Shown here in pieces: positions 35,364-43,592 of a DNA stretch of 57,593 bases. A model generated the notes under the pieces. It was not told where the DNA came from, ran no database searches, and saw only the letters and a program-made list of their open reading frames with translations. The stretch spans positions 1 to 57,593 of the forward strand of contig CAMYKK010000036.1 of NCBI GenBank assembly GCA_947258975.1. The letters run 5' to 3'. Source of the DNA: an uncultured Gammaproteobacteria bacterium (lineage in GTDB: Bacteria > Pseudomonadota > Gammaproteobacteria > Arenicellales > JAANXG01). Positions within the stretch are counted from its first letter, which is position 1. The number at the start of each line of letters is the position of its first letter. The position numbers and the translations under genes are program-made.

Positions 35364-36533
35364 ATGGAACACATGCACAGCGATAAGATAATGACCACGA
35401 TTACGCAATTCACACTCCGATGGCCGGGCATCCGGCTGCCGGGTCTGTTCGCTCTGGCAGGCGTGATGCTCGCCGGTTGTGTCAGCGTACCGGAGCAACC
35501 CGAAGTTCAGCGCCTGGTGTGGCCGCCGCCACCGATGACGACGCGCATCGAGTTCGTGCGCAGCGTCTCCAGTGAGACGGACATCAATACCGACACCACC
35601 TTCAGCGAGAAAGTCGTCAACTTCCTGGCCGGCGTAAAACCGCCCCCCAATCGCATCGTCGAGCCCATGGGGATTGCGGTGACCGACGACGGCGGGCGCA
35701 TCTACGTCGCAAACTTCCGGGGCTCGGTGTTTTGCTTTGATTTCACCAACAGCAAGTTCACCAAGATCGAGGGCCTGGCGCATCCGGCTGGGCTCGATCT
35801 GGATGCGGCCGGCAATCTGTATATCGTCGAACAGTTCAAGAGACAGGTGTCGGTATACGACCCGAACGGCACCAAACTGCGAAGCTTCACCGACCCGCGC
35901 ATTGAGCGGCCGACGGGCATCGCCATCGATCGGGCCAATGGCAGGATCTATCTTGCCGACACCGGACGCAGTGACCTGCGAAGCGAGACCAAACAGGGGC
36001 ACAGCGTCAAGGTGTTCAATCTCAATGGCGAGCTGATCGGGCAGATCGGTAAGGGTAAGGGTCAAGGCGAAGGCGAATTGATGTTTCCGACCTACGTCAC
36101 CGTAGACCGCGACGGAAACGTGTATGTCACCGACACCTTGAACAGCAGGATTCAGGTATTCGACCCGGCGGGCAACTACTTGCGAAAGTACGGTGAACGG
36201 GGTAACGCATGGGGGATGTTCGACAAGCCCAAGGGGGTGGCGCTGGACAGCTTTGGTAATGTCTACGTCGCCGACTCCGGGTGGTCGAACGTTCAGATTT
36301 TCAATAACAAGGGCCAGATCTTGTTGTTCTTCGGGGGTCGTGGACCCATCCCCGGCATGATGAAAAACCCGACCGCTATCGACATCGATGCCCATGATCG
36401 CATCTACGTGGCGGATTTCATTAATCACCGGATCAATGTGTACCGGCTTGTCAACACCACGTCCGCGGACAGCTTTCGCGTCCCCGAAGGTGTACGCGAA
36501 AACGATCGCCGGTTTCAGAACACCGGCGGTTGA
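35364..36533 (+). CDS. NHL-repeat lipoprotein (six-bladed beta-propeller)
   Basis: A 389-residue protein with a lipobox LAGC (Cys39 from the first ATG). The ATG at 35391 is an alternative start and gives a shorter signal peptide. NHL-type blades repeat through residues ~95-365 (RIYVANFRGS, LYIVEQFKR, RIYLADTGR, VYVTDTLNSRIQVFD, VYVADSGWSNVQIF, IYVADFINHRINVYR). The mature part begins with VWPPPPMTTRIEFVRSVS, the same kind of opening as the second NHL lipoprotein at 42549 (VWPAPPLAPRIRFVASVT), so the two are paralogues. The gene lies between the two tetrahaem cytochrome genes. A docking or assembly role at the outer membrane is inference. Confidence 0.88.
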   Translation: MEHMHSDKIMTTITQFTLRWPGIRLPGLFALAGVMLAGCVSVPEQPEVQRLVWPPPPMTTRIEFVRSVSSETDINTDTTFSEKVVNFLAGVKPPPNRIVEPMGIAVTDDGGRIYVANFRGSVFCFDFTNSKFTKIEGLAHPAGLDLDAAGNLYIVEQFKRQVSVYDPNGTKLRSFTDPRIERPTGIAIDRANGRIYLADTGRSDLRSETKQGHSVKVFNLNGELIGQIGKGKGQGEGELMFPTYVTVDRDGNVYVTDTLNSRIQVFDPAGNYLRKYGERGNAWGMFDKPKGVALDSFGNVYVADSGWSNVQIFNNKGQILLFFGGRGPIPGMMKNPTAIDIDAHDRIYVADFINHRINVYRLVNTTSADSFRVPEGVRENDRRFQNTGG

Positions 36534-36600
36534 TCAAACGTAAGACACCGTTAAAAAAGACTTGCAAAACAGCCAATACGTACTAAATTTTTAACATGAG

Positions 36601-36616
36601 CCAATAATTGTATTGG
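36601..36616. promoter_or_regulatory. Palindrome CCAATA-N4-TATTGG, possible operator
   Basis: A perfect 6+6 inverted repeat about 110 bases upstream of the second tetrahaem cytochrome, just downstream of a possible promoter (TTGCAA, 16-base spacer, TAAATT). A second TATTGG half follows about 20 bases on. No known regulator is recognised. Confidence 0.3.
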
Positions 36617-36727
36617 GCAACGCGGTGATTGTATTGGAAGAAACAAAGAGGTGACCAGACTACTGCGCAGACCTTAAAAAAATACGATCGCGATAGTTTT
36701 TTTGACTACGTAACACGGGGGTGTCTT

Positions 36728-37465
36728 ATGAAAAAATTTCTTGTTCTGTTGACGGGCGTCGGGGCCACGTTTGCGCTCCTGCCCATGGCATGGGCAGCGC
36801 CCGGCGATGGCTTGGCGGGCACGTCCCATGACTTTTCCGGCATCAGCAACCCGGCGACCGGACTGTGCACGTTCTGTCATACGCCGCACAACGCCATGTC
36901 GCAGGAGCTGTTGTGGAACCACACGGAGACCGTGACCACCTTCTCGTGGGTTGACCCGGCGACGACCGGCGGCACCACTTATCCGAGTTTTGACGGTGAT
37001 ACCTACAAGGGCTCCACGTCGAAGTGCCTGAGCTGCCATGACGGCAGTGTCGCCATCGGCGATATCGGCTGGTGGAACGGCGGGGTCCCGGGGGCGCCGA
37101 TACTCAACTCGTTTGTCACCGGCGGCTACCAAGTCGGCGCCGGCGGCGACATGACCGGAAATCATCCGGTGACCATGCCGTTTCCACTCGGTGGCGCGGC
37201 GAACACCTACAATGGCGTCACCAACGGCGCGTCATCGCTCATCAGCGGCTGGCAGGCGGATCCGGAAGCGTTGGGTATAAGATTGTTCACGGATGATGGT
37301 TCCGGCAACATCACCGCCGGTTCCACAGCGGGTCAGACGGGTATCGAGTGTACGTCCTGTCACGATGTGCATAACGGTCCCAATACCCAGGATGTTTTCT
37401 TTCTGCTCGGCATGTTGGGTGGTAACACCACCGACTATATCTGTGTTAAGTGCCACGATAAGTAA
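36728..37465 (+). CDS. Secreted tetrahaem c-type cytochrome, OmcE-like (paralogue 2)
   Basis: The ATG at 36728 starts a signal peptide (LLTGVGATFALLPMAWA), giving 245 residues, the same length as paralogue 1. It has CTFCHTPHN, CLSCHDG, CTSCHDVHN and a C-terminal CVKCHDK. Blocks between haems (SHDFSGISN, ELLWNHTE, GSVAIGDIGWWNGG, GGDMTGNHPVTMPFP) are nearly identical to paralogue 1. The pair arose by duplication, with the NHL gene between. The longer upstream frame (to 36629) is probably leader. A strong terminator follows. It probably moves electrons outside the inner membrane. Assembly into filaments is possible but unproven. Confidence 0.9.
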   Translation: MKKFLVLLTGVGATFALLPMAWAAPGDGLAGTSHDFSGISNPATGLCTFCHTPHNAMSQELLWNHTETVTTFSWVDPATTGGTTYPSFDGDTYKGSTSKCLSCHDGSVAIGDIGWWNGGVPGAPILNSFVTGGYQVGAGGDMTGNHPVTMPFPLGGAANTYNGVTNGASSLISGWQADPEALGIRLFTDDGSGNITAGSTAGQTGIECTSCHDVHNGPNTQDVFFLLGMLGGNTTDYICVKCHDK

Positions 37466-37522
37466 TACGCAGCCCGCTACACAGAACACGATCGCGTAAC
37501 CAGGCACGCGGTCACGGGTCCC

Positions 37523-37571
37523 AGCGAGGTTTGGTTACGCCGGATAAGCGGAACCAGACCTCGCTTTTTTT
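37523..37571 (+). terminator. Rho-independent terminator after tetrahaem cytochrome 2
   Basis: AGCGAGGT pairs with ACCTCGCT, with inner TGGTT/AACCA pairing, followed by seven Ts. Confidence 0.88.
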
Positions 37572-37671
37572 GCCGGTAATCCTTACCGATACTTAATAAC
37601 ATCACAGCGGCCGGTTCGCAGTGGATCTGCACGACACGCGGCGCCCCCGGCGCCCGGGTCAGCGGATTTTC

Positions 37672-37698
37672 TTGACAATTATCATATTCCTTTATTCT
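37672..37698 (+). promoter_or_regulatory. Possible sigma-70-type promoter for the conduit operon
   Basis: TTGACA (37672-37677) and TATTCT (37693-37698) with a short 15-base spacer. It is the only good -35 in the 328-base gap 37466-37793. A TATATT about 10 bases on is an alternative but too far from the -35. Confidence 0.35.
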
Positions 37699-37793
37699 CA
37701 TTGCGCTATATTGGGGGTTAAACTTGAGTCCGGTAACGGGTGATGGGCTTTGCTATGCCCAATCCCACAAAACGAGCAACCCCCGGAGGATGA

Positions 37794-39245
37794 ATGATGC
37801 ATGTGTGGGCCAGAAGGGACTTGCGGCTTTTGGTGCTTGCCGCATGTTGTTTCGGGCTTGTGTTGGCCGCGAGCGGTTGCAGTCAGAAGAGCCGCTCCAT
37901 CTTTTTCGACGGCGTTGATAGCGGCCCGCTCCCCCCGACGACCAAGGTCCGCGAAAGTTTGTTACGTGACATTCGGCAGTTGGAACGCAAGTTAGCGGCG
38001 ACCCAAAAAGAGCTGGAATTCATCAAGACCCGCCGGGACGGAGACGAAGACGCACGCTTACCGTCCGAGGAGGCAAAGAACTGGCCCGCGGCGTCAGAGC
38101 TACTGCCCAAGCACGAAAAGACCGGCAAGGTCGATTGGGGCAAGGCGCTCTATGACGGGACCATAGCACCGCGTCCCGGCCTGGCAGCCGACGCGCCGAT
38201 CCAAGCGGTCCTCGATTTCAACGTAAAAATCGCGCGCGCCGGCGGTGGCGGCTTCGCGGTTGAGTTCTCACATAATGCGCACACCCAGTGGTTGGGCTGC
38301 AGCAGCTGCCATCCGGCGATCTTTCCATTGGAGCGTGGGGTGGAACGGCCGGTAATCACTATGAAGAAGATCCGGGCGGGACAATATTGCGGTGCGTGCC
38401 ACGGCAAAGTCGCGTTCGGTGTTGACAACGCCTGCGCGCGGTGTCATGAAGCCTCATACGAGCAGAGCAAGTGGGAACCCCAAGGTCCCCCGCGTGCCCC
38501 GATCGAACGGGTGGCCACGTGGAACGCGGTAGCCAAGTTGCTTCCCGTCAGCGCCGGATCTCCCGATTGGTCCAAAGCGATCAATGACGGTGTCGTAGCG
38601 CCCCGCTATGGGCTGGATGAGTCCGCCACAGATCAAACGGCGTTACCCCTGGATGTCCCATTGATCTCTTCGGGGAACGCGGCCTTCAAAGTGATATTCT
38701 CTCATCAAGCACACACCCGGTGGCTGGGCTGTAATAATTGTCATTCCGGGCTGTTTCAGATGAAGCGGGGAGCCAACCCCATAACCATGAAAAACACTGC
38801 GTTCCCCATGTCACCGGAATGGAGTTCGAAGGGACCAGCGGGCACTCCTATTGAGCGCGTTGATAGCTGGGACGCGGCGGCCAAATTGTTACCGGTGACC
38901 TTGGGGACCGCCGATTGGGCCAAGGCGATCAACAAGGGGGTGGTCGCTCCCCGCCACGGACTGGACGCATCGTCGTCCGCGCAAAACGTTCTCAACCTCG
39001 ATGTGGAAATGACCGTCGAGGGCTACGAGCAAATGACAGTTACCTTTCCACATGAGGCACATACAAAATGGTTGACCTGTGCGATTTGCCACGACGGTAT
39101 CTACCAAATGAAAAAGGGCGCGAATCCTACGACGATGGCAAAAATCAATGCTGGAGAGTCTTGCGGCGTTTGTCATGGCAAGGTGGCATTTTCGTTAAAG
39201 GCGTGCGGCCGCTGTCACACGCGCTTGGCACGGGGACAAAACTGA
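37794..39245 (+). CDS. Seven-haem c(3)7-repeat lipoprotein
   Basis: GGAGG lies 5-9 bases upstream of the ATG. A lipobox (SGC, Cys29) follows, then a coiled-coil-like stretch (residues ~50-80) and three trihaem c7-type repeats. Repeat 1 has CSSCH, CGACH and CARCH. Repeat 2 has only CNNCH. Repeat 3 has CAICH, CGVCH and CGRCH, so seven haems in 483 residues. Each repeat opens with an H-x2-H-x3-(L)-x-C motif (FSHNAHTQWLGCSSCH) that supplies axial His. The repeats are joined by linkers such as PIERVATWNAVAKLLP. It is presumably an outer-membrane-anchored cytochrome and the first gene of the conduit module. Its TGA overlaps the next ATG. Confidence 0.93.
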   Translation: MMHVWARRDLRLLVLAACCFGLVLAASGCSQKSRSIFFDGVDSGPLPPTTKVRESLLRDIRQLERKLAATQKELEFIKTRRDGDEDARLPSEEAKNWPAASELLPKHEKTGKVDWGKALYDGTIAPRPGLAADAPIQAVLDFNVKIARAGGGGFAVEFSHNAHTQWLGCSSCHPAIFPLERGVERPVITMKKIRAGQYCGACHGKVAFGVDNACARCHEASYEQSKWEPQGPPRAPIERVATWNAVAKLLPVSAGSPDWSKAINDGVVAPRYGLDESATDQTALPLDVPLISSGNAAFKVIFSHQAHTRWLGCNNCHSGLFQMKRGANPITMKNTAFPMSPEWSSKGPAGTPIERVDSWDAAAKLLPVTLGTADWAKAINKGVVAPRHGLDASSSAQNVLNLDVEMTVEGYEQMTVTFPHEAHTKWLTCAICHDGIYQMKKGANPTTMAKINAGESCGVCHGKVAFSLKACGRCHTRLARGQN

Positions 39246-39577
39246 TGGGGCTGAACGTTCGTGCCATCACCGTGCTCGTTATCATGATGCTGACAGCCAA
39301 TACCGCCGGCGCGGTGCTCGGAGACATTCAGTTTCAACGCGACGGCGAAGGCGATTCCGCGGACTCCACGCCACCGGCGTATTTTCCCCATTGGAAACAC
39401 CGCATTCATTTTAAATGCTACGTGTGCCACAACAGTATCTTCCAAATGAAGGCCGGTACGACTAAGATATCCATGGAAGAAATACTAAAAGGAAAATTCT
39501 GTGGTACCTGTCACAATGGAAAGCAGGCATGGGCGGCCGGCTTCGACACCTGCCCCAGGTGCCACAAGGAGAAATAA
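39245..39577 (+). CDS. Periplasmic trihaem c(3)7-type cytochrome
   Basis: A 110-residue protein starting at an ATG that overlaps the previous stop (TGATG). A signal peptide (VLVIMMLTANTAGA) is followed by one trihaem unit: the axial-His segment FPHWKHRIHFKCYVCH, then CGTCH and CPRCH. It matches a single repeat of the lipoprotein upstream. It is small, soluble and probably periplasmic, a likely electron shuttle to the outer-membrane conduit. The longer frame back to 39068 is overlap with the upstream gene. Confidence 0.93.
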   Translation: MGLNVRAITVLVIMMLTANTAGAVLGDIQFQRDGEGDSADSTPPAYFPHWKHRIHFKCYVCHNSIFQMKAGTTKISMEEILKGKFCGTCHNGKQAWAAGFDTCPRCHKEK

Positions 39578-39784
39578 GACAAAATCAAAAATTCATAACC
39601 GGGGAACGCCTGTCATAGAGTCGTACACCGCGCGCGATTCAGATGTGTATACCAGCCAAAGAATCGCGTGCGAAAGCCGGTGCATGCAGGTTCCCGTGTA
39701 TGATCATCAGCAACTGCCATCGGCCTCACCGGCTTGAGAAGATCACCAACAACGAAAACGATAACAGCGGGCCGGCAACACATC

Positions 39785-42538
39785 ATGCGCCGTCACATTG
39801 CAATGTGGTCCGCAGTGTGTTTGGTGCATTCCGGCGTAGCGGCGGCAGTTTTGCCTGCGCCGGAGCAAACCCGAAGAACGCACACCATCCCCGCGGCCGC
39901 CCGTTTCGAACTTGCCTATCGCACCACTCTCCCGTCCCTGGTGGTCGCGCGGGTTGATCGTTTCGCCGCGCGCCGCCAACAACAAACTCGATGGGTGGAC
40001 GCGTGGCATCCACCAATCACGGTTGATCCGCCGGGCGTTGGGGTGGCTCTCTCGTGGTATCCGCCAATCACCATTGATCCTCCGGGGGTGCGGCGAACTG
40101 CGGCGTTGTATCCACCGGTCTCGGTCGATCCAGCGGGCAGCGCTGCGCAACACAGTGCCGCGATTGGGCGACTGGATTCCGCAGTGATTCCGGCATCTGC
40201 CGGACATGAGCCGGCCGTAGTGGCGTGGCCCGCACCGCGGGAAGCGCACAACGAACCCCGGGCGCCGATACCGACACAGCATGCAAGCCTTGGTACGGAT
40301 TTTATACCCTTCCCGCCGCCGCGGCGGTCGTCCGCGCAGCTCGCGACGAGCAGCGAGCAGCCGGCAGATCTAGAGTTCGCGGGCTACGTCATCGAGATTG
40401 CCCAGCTAACACCGAGTGTGGAGACAGCACCGCCAAGCGCAGACCCACCGCCACCCATCGCAGACACGCCGTCGCCGAGCGCAGACGCACCTCCAGCAAC
40501 CCCACCAGCGCAAACAGGCGCCACCGAGGGAACCGGTACCGGCACCAAATATGTCTGGCGCCCGCGACAAGCCGTATCCGAGTTGATACCGGGATTTCAA
40601 TTGGGCCGTTGGGAAGGAAAATTGGAGGGGTATTTGGATTACTCGGACATCGATACGGAAAATCCCAATTCCCAGGTGCGTAACGAAAATCGGCTCTACG
40701 ACACACGGGTAACGCTTCGCAACCGAGGTGCTTATGTCATCGACCCGCGTCTGCTGCGATTGACTCTGGGCGGTACGGTGGGAATCATCAAAAGAGAGCT
40801 TGACATCACCAGCGGGAATTCGGTGTTGCAGGACCGCGACGATGGTGACGTGTTGGGCTACGATTTCCTCGCCGAGGTGCTCCCGATCAACTCTTTTTCT
40901 GTGAACGTGTTCGCCAATCGCGACCGCGTCACCGAGGGTGGTACCTTAGCAGGGCCATTGCTCACCGATCTTAGCAACGCCGGCGTAACCGTATCAGCGC
41001 GCCGACTTTATATCCCCTCTACCTTGAGCTACAGAACTGATCGTGCCGAGACCGAGTCCGGCACCGTAGACCTTGTGACCTCGCGCCGCGACGAGCGCCG
41101 CCACAGCATCATCTATGACGGTCGGCGTGGATGGATCAATCGCGCGGTGCGGCTGCGCTATCGCTTTATCGACAAGAGCGATAAATTCACGCCTTCAACC
41201 GATTTTCAGACTCACGAAGGTCGTGTTTTCTATACCATGGATTTCGGACCGGAGCTCCACAAGCGATGGGATTCTAATGTTCGCGTACTCGATCGAAGCG
41301 GCCTTACGGACGAGACGCGGCTCGATCTGGATCAACTGTTGAAAATTGATCACTCCGATCGGCTGCGCACGCAGTACAGGTACGTCGGTGCGTTTTCCGA
41401 TCGGCCGGTCGGCGACACCGACACGAACACATTGTCTTTCCTGTTGGACCATGAGTTGTACGACAGCCTGTTTACCACGCTAGAGTTGAGTGATTCCAGG
41501 GATAATTTTCCCGGCGGTAAACGCAATGTACGCCGCGGCCGGCTCGAATTCGACTACGAAAAACAACTACCGAAAGCGCAGCTGTTCGCCAACCTTGCTC
41601 TGTTCAAAGATCGCCAGGACGATGACTTCGAGTCCGGCCAGGGATTCGTCTCACAGGAGCCACACAGGTTCGACAATTCCTTTGCCTTGCCGATCAGCCT
41701 CGTGCAGCCGTTTGTCGAGCCGGAATCGGTGTCGATCATCAAGACGCGAAACGGTCCCGCCGTGCCCGGTTGCGGCAGCTTCTCTGTGCCGCGTCCATTG
41801 ATCGAAGGTATCGACTATACGCTGCGCACGGTGGGGGCGTTCATCGAGATCGTGCCACTGCCGTGCACCCTGATCAATCCGGGAATCAACCCAGCCGATA
41901 CGATTACCGTTGACTATACGTTTATGGTGGACCCGTCAGCGGAAATTGACAGTGAAGGATACACGTTCAATTTTGCGGTTGATCAAGGGATTTTCCGCCC
42001 GTTCTACCGGCGCGAAAAAATAGATCAGGACCTGGTATCTGGTTTCAATCCCGATATTTTAAACAATCGCGAGACGGAGGCCATTGGGATCGATATTCGA
42101 TACGACACTACATCAATTCGTTCCCAGTTAAGAGTGCAGAGTGAACACGTACAGTCCCGGGATCAGGACTATGATGCAAACACCGCGTTTCTGTCGCTCC
42201 GCTACAATTTCACCCGCCAGTGGCGATTCAGTTTGAACGGCCGGCTCACTGAGCGAGAATTTTCGCGGCCGAGAGACCGCTTGGTTGACCTGTGGGCGCT
42301 GCGGGCAATGCTGGCCTACGTGCGTGGTGCCAACCTCAACGTTGAGCTGTTCGGTGAATTGCGCGATCTCAAAGATACATTGGTGCCGGACGAGGAGCAC
42401 GAAGAGATCGGGTTAAGAGCCCGATTACGCCTCGGCAAACTGGACGTACGGCCGACCCTGAAATACATACAACGCCGCCGTGGTGAGACTGATCTGCGTG
42501 ATCACCGGGCCACGTTAAGGGTGATCCGCCGATTTTGA
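39785..42538 (+). CDS. Outer-membrane beta-barrel protein of the cytochrome conduit
   Basis: The ATG at 39785 starts a signal peptide (HIAMWSAVCLVHSGVAAA), giving 917 residues. An N-terminal extension has three near-copies of a PPITVDPPG motif (HPPITVDPPG, YPPITIDPPG, YPPVSVDPAG) and a Pro/Ala/Thr-rich linker (~200-260). From ~270 on, alternating polar/hydrophobic strands with aromatic ends run to a terminal Phe, typical of a barrel. A less barrel-like insert with two Cys lies about two-thirds along (VPGCGSF, IEIVPLPCTL). It is flanked by multihaem genes, as in porin-cytochrome complexes, where the barrel holds a cytochrome in the membrane. I do not recognise a specific MtrB or Omb family match. 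A 207-base gap precedes it. Confidence 0.85.
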   Translation: MRRHIAMWSAVCLVHSGVAAAVLPAPEQTRRTHTIPAAARFELAYRTTLPSLVVARVDRFAARRQQQTRWVDAWHPPITVDPPGVGVALSWYPPITIDPPGVRRTAALYPPVSVDPAGSAAQHSAAIGRLDSAVIPASAGHEPAVVAWPAPREAHNEPRAPIPTQHASLGTDFIPFPPPRRSSAQLATSSEQPADLEFAGYVIEIAQLTPSVETAPPSADPPPPIADTPSPSADAPPATPPAQTGATEGTGTGTKYVWRPRQAVSELIPGFQLGRWEGKLEGYLDYSDIDTENPNSQVRNENRLYDTRVTLRNRGAYVIDPRLLRLTLGGTVGIIKRELDITSGNSVLQDRDDGDVLGYDFLAEVLPINSFSVNVFANRDRVTEGGTLAGPLLTDLSNAGVTVSARRLYIPSTLSYRTDRAETESGTVDLVTSRRDERRHSIIYDGRRGWINRAVRLRYRFIDKSDKFTPSTDFQTHEGRVFYTMDFGPELHKRWDSNVRVLDRSGLTDETRLDLDQLLKIDHSDRLRTQYRYVGAFSDRPVGDTDTNTLSFLLDHELYDSLFTTLELSDSRDNFPGGKRNVRRGRLEFDYEKQLPKAQLFANLALFKDRQDDDFESGQGFVSQEPHRFDNSFALPISLVQPFVEPESVSIIKTRNGPAVPGCGSFSVPRPLIEGIDYTLRTVGAFIEIVPLPCTLINPGINPADTITVDYTFMVDPSAEIDSEGYTFNFAVDQGIFRPFYRREKIDQDLVSGFNPDILNNRETEAIGIDIRYDTTSIRSQLRVQSEHVQSRDQDYDANTAFLSLRYNFTRQWRFSLNGRLTEREFSRPRDRLVDLWALRAMLAYVRGANLNVELFGELRDLKDTLVPDEEHEEIGLRARLRLGKLDVRPTLKYIQRRRGETDLRDHRATLRVIRRF

Positions 42539-42548
42539 GGAGTGGTTG

Positions 42549-43592
42549 ATGAGAGTGCTCGCCATAGCAATCAGCGTGTTGACACTCGGCAGCACAATGA
42601 CCGCGTGCACGGTCACCACGCACACCCCATCGGCCTCACCAGCGGTGGCGTCGGCACCTGGGCCGGTATGGCCCGCACCGCCACTTGCGCCTCGGATTCG
42701 CTTTGTTGCCAGCGTGACCGGCGCACACGACCTGGGAATCAAGGCTTCGTTGTGGAAGCGGTTGCGGCGTTTCATCGCCGGTGAAGAGGAGACGTTCTTT
42801 GTGCGCCCAACCGACGTCGCCACCCGCGGTGAAGCGTTGTACGTGGCGGATGCGGGAGGTTCCGCGCTGTGGATACTCGATCCACCGCAACAGCGGATTC
42901 GTCGCGTGACCGCTGCCGGGAAACAGCAACTCGTGTCCCCGGTTGCCGTCGCGCCGGGTTCCGGGGATCGCATTTATGTTGCTGATTCCTACCACCGCAG
43001 GGTGTTCGTCTATGATGCAAAGGGTCAATTTCTGAACTATTGGGCCGACGATGAGTTCAAACGACCAGCGGGTCTTGCTTTTGATGCCGCAGCGGACCGG
43101 TTGTATATTGCCGACAGCGCCGCACATCGTGTTTGGGTGTACACTGCAGACGGCCGCCGCATCAGTTCCATCGGCAGACGTGGCGCTGCCCAGGGGGAGT
43201 TCAATTTTCCAACCCATGTCGCCGTCGGTGGTGGCGGCAAGGTCTACGTGACCGATGCCTTGGGTTTTCGCATTCAGATGTTCACCGGTGACGGACAATT
43301 TATCGGCGCGTTTGGCCGCCACGGGAACGGTTCCGGCGACTTTTCCGCCCCCAAGGGTGTCGCCAGCGACAGCGAGGGCCACGTGTATGTGGTCGATGCG
43401 TTATTCGATGCGGTCCAGATCTTCAACGGCAACGGCCGGCTGCTATTGAGTTTCGGCGAACACGGGAGACAGCCGGGGCAATTCTGGCTGCCGGGGGGGT
43501 TATTCATTGACCCCCAGGATCGAATCTTCATCGCCGACGCCTTTAATCGGCGTATTCAAATCTTCCAATATCTCGGAGGAACCGGTCATTGA
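42549..43592 (+). CDS. NHL-repeat lipoprotein of the conduit operon
   Basis: GAGGAG ends about 6 bases before the ATG. The 347-residue protein has a lipobox TAC (Cys19 after LTLGSTM) and NHL blades (LYVADAGGSALWIL, IYVADSYHRRVFVY, LYIADSAAHRVWVY, VYVTDALGFRIQMF, VYVVDALFDAVQIF, IFIADAFNRRIQIF). Paralogue of 35364-36533. The stop overlaps the TTG start of the 12-haem gene. NHL proteins accompany cytochromes three times in this window, so a structural link to cytochrome assembly at the outer membrane is plausible. Confidence 0.9.
   Translation: MRVLAIAISVLTLGSTMTACTVTTHTPSASPAVASAPGPVWPAPPLAPRIRFVASVTGAHDLGIKASLWKRLRRFIAGEEETFFVRPTDVATRGEALYVADAGGSALWILDPPQQRIRRVTAAGKQQLVSPVAVAPGSGDRIYVADSYHRRVFVYDAKGQFLNYWADDEFKRPAGLAFDAAADRLYIADSAAHRVWVYTADGRRISSIGRRGAAQGEFNFPTHVAVGGGGKVYVTDALGFRIQMFTGDGQFIGAFGRHGNGSGDFSAPKGVASDSEGHVYVVDALFDAVQIFNGNGRLLLSFGEHGRQPGQFWLPGGLFIDPQDRIFIADAFNRRIQIFQYLGGTGH

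Noticed and set aside
35358-36428. 356-residue minus-strand ORF opposite the NHL lipoprotein
   Set aside because: Shadow of the NHL repeats on the other strand.
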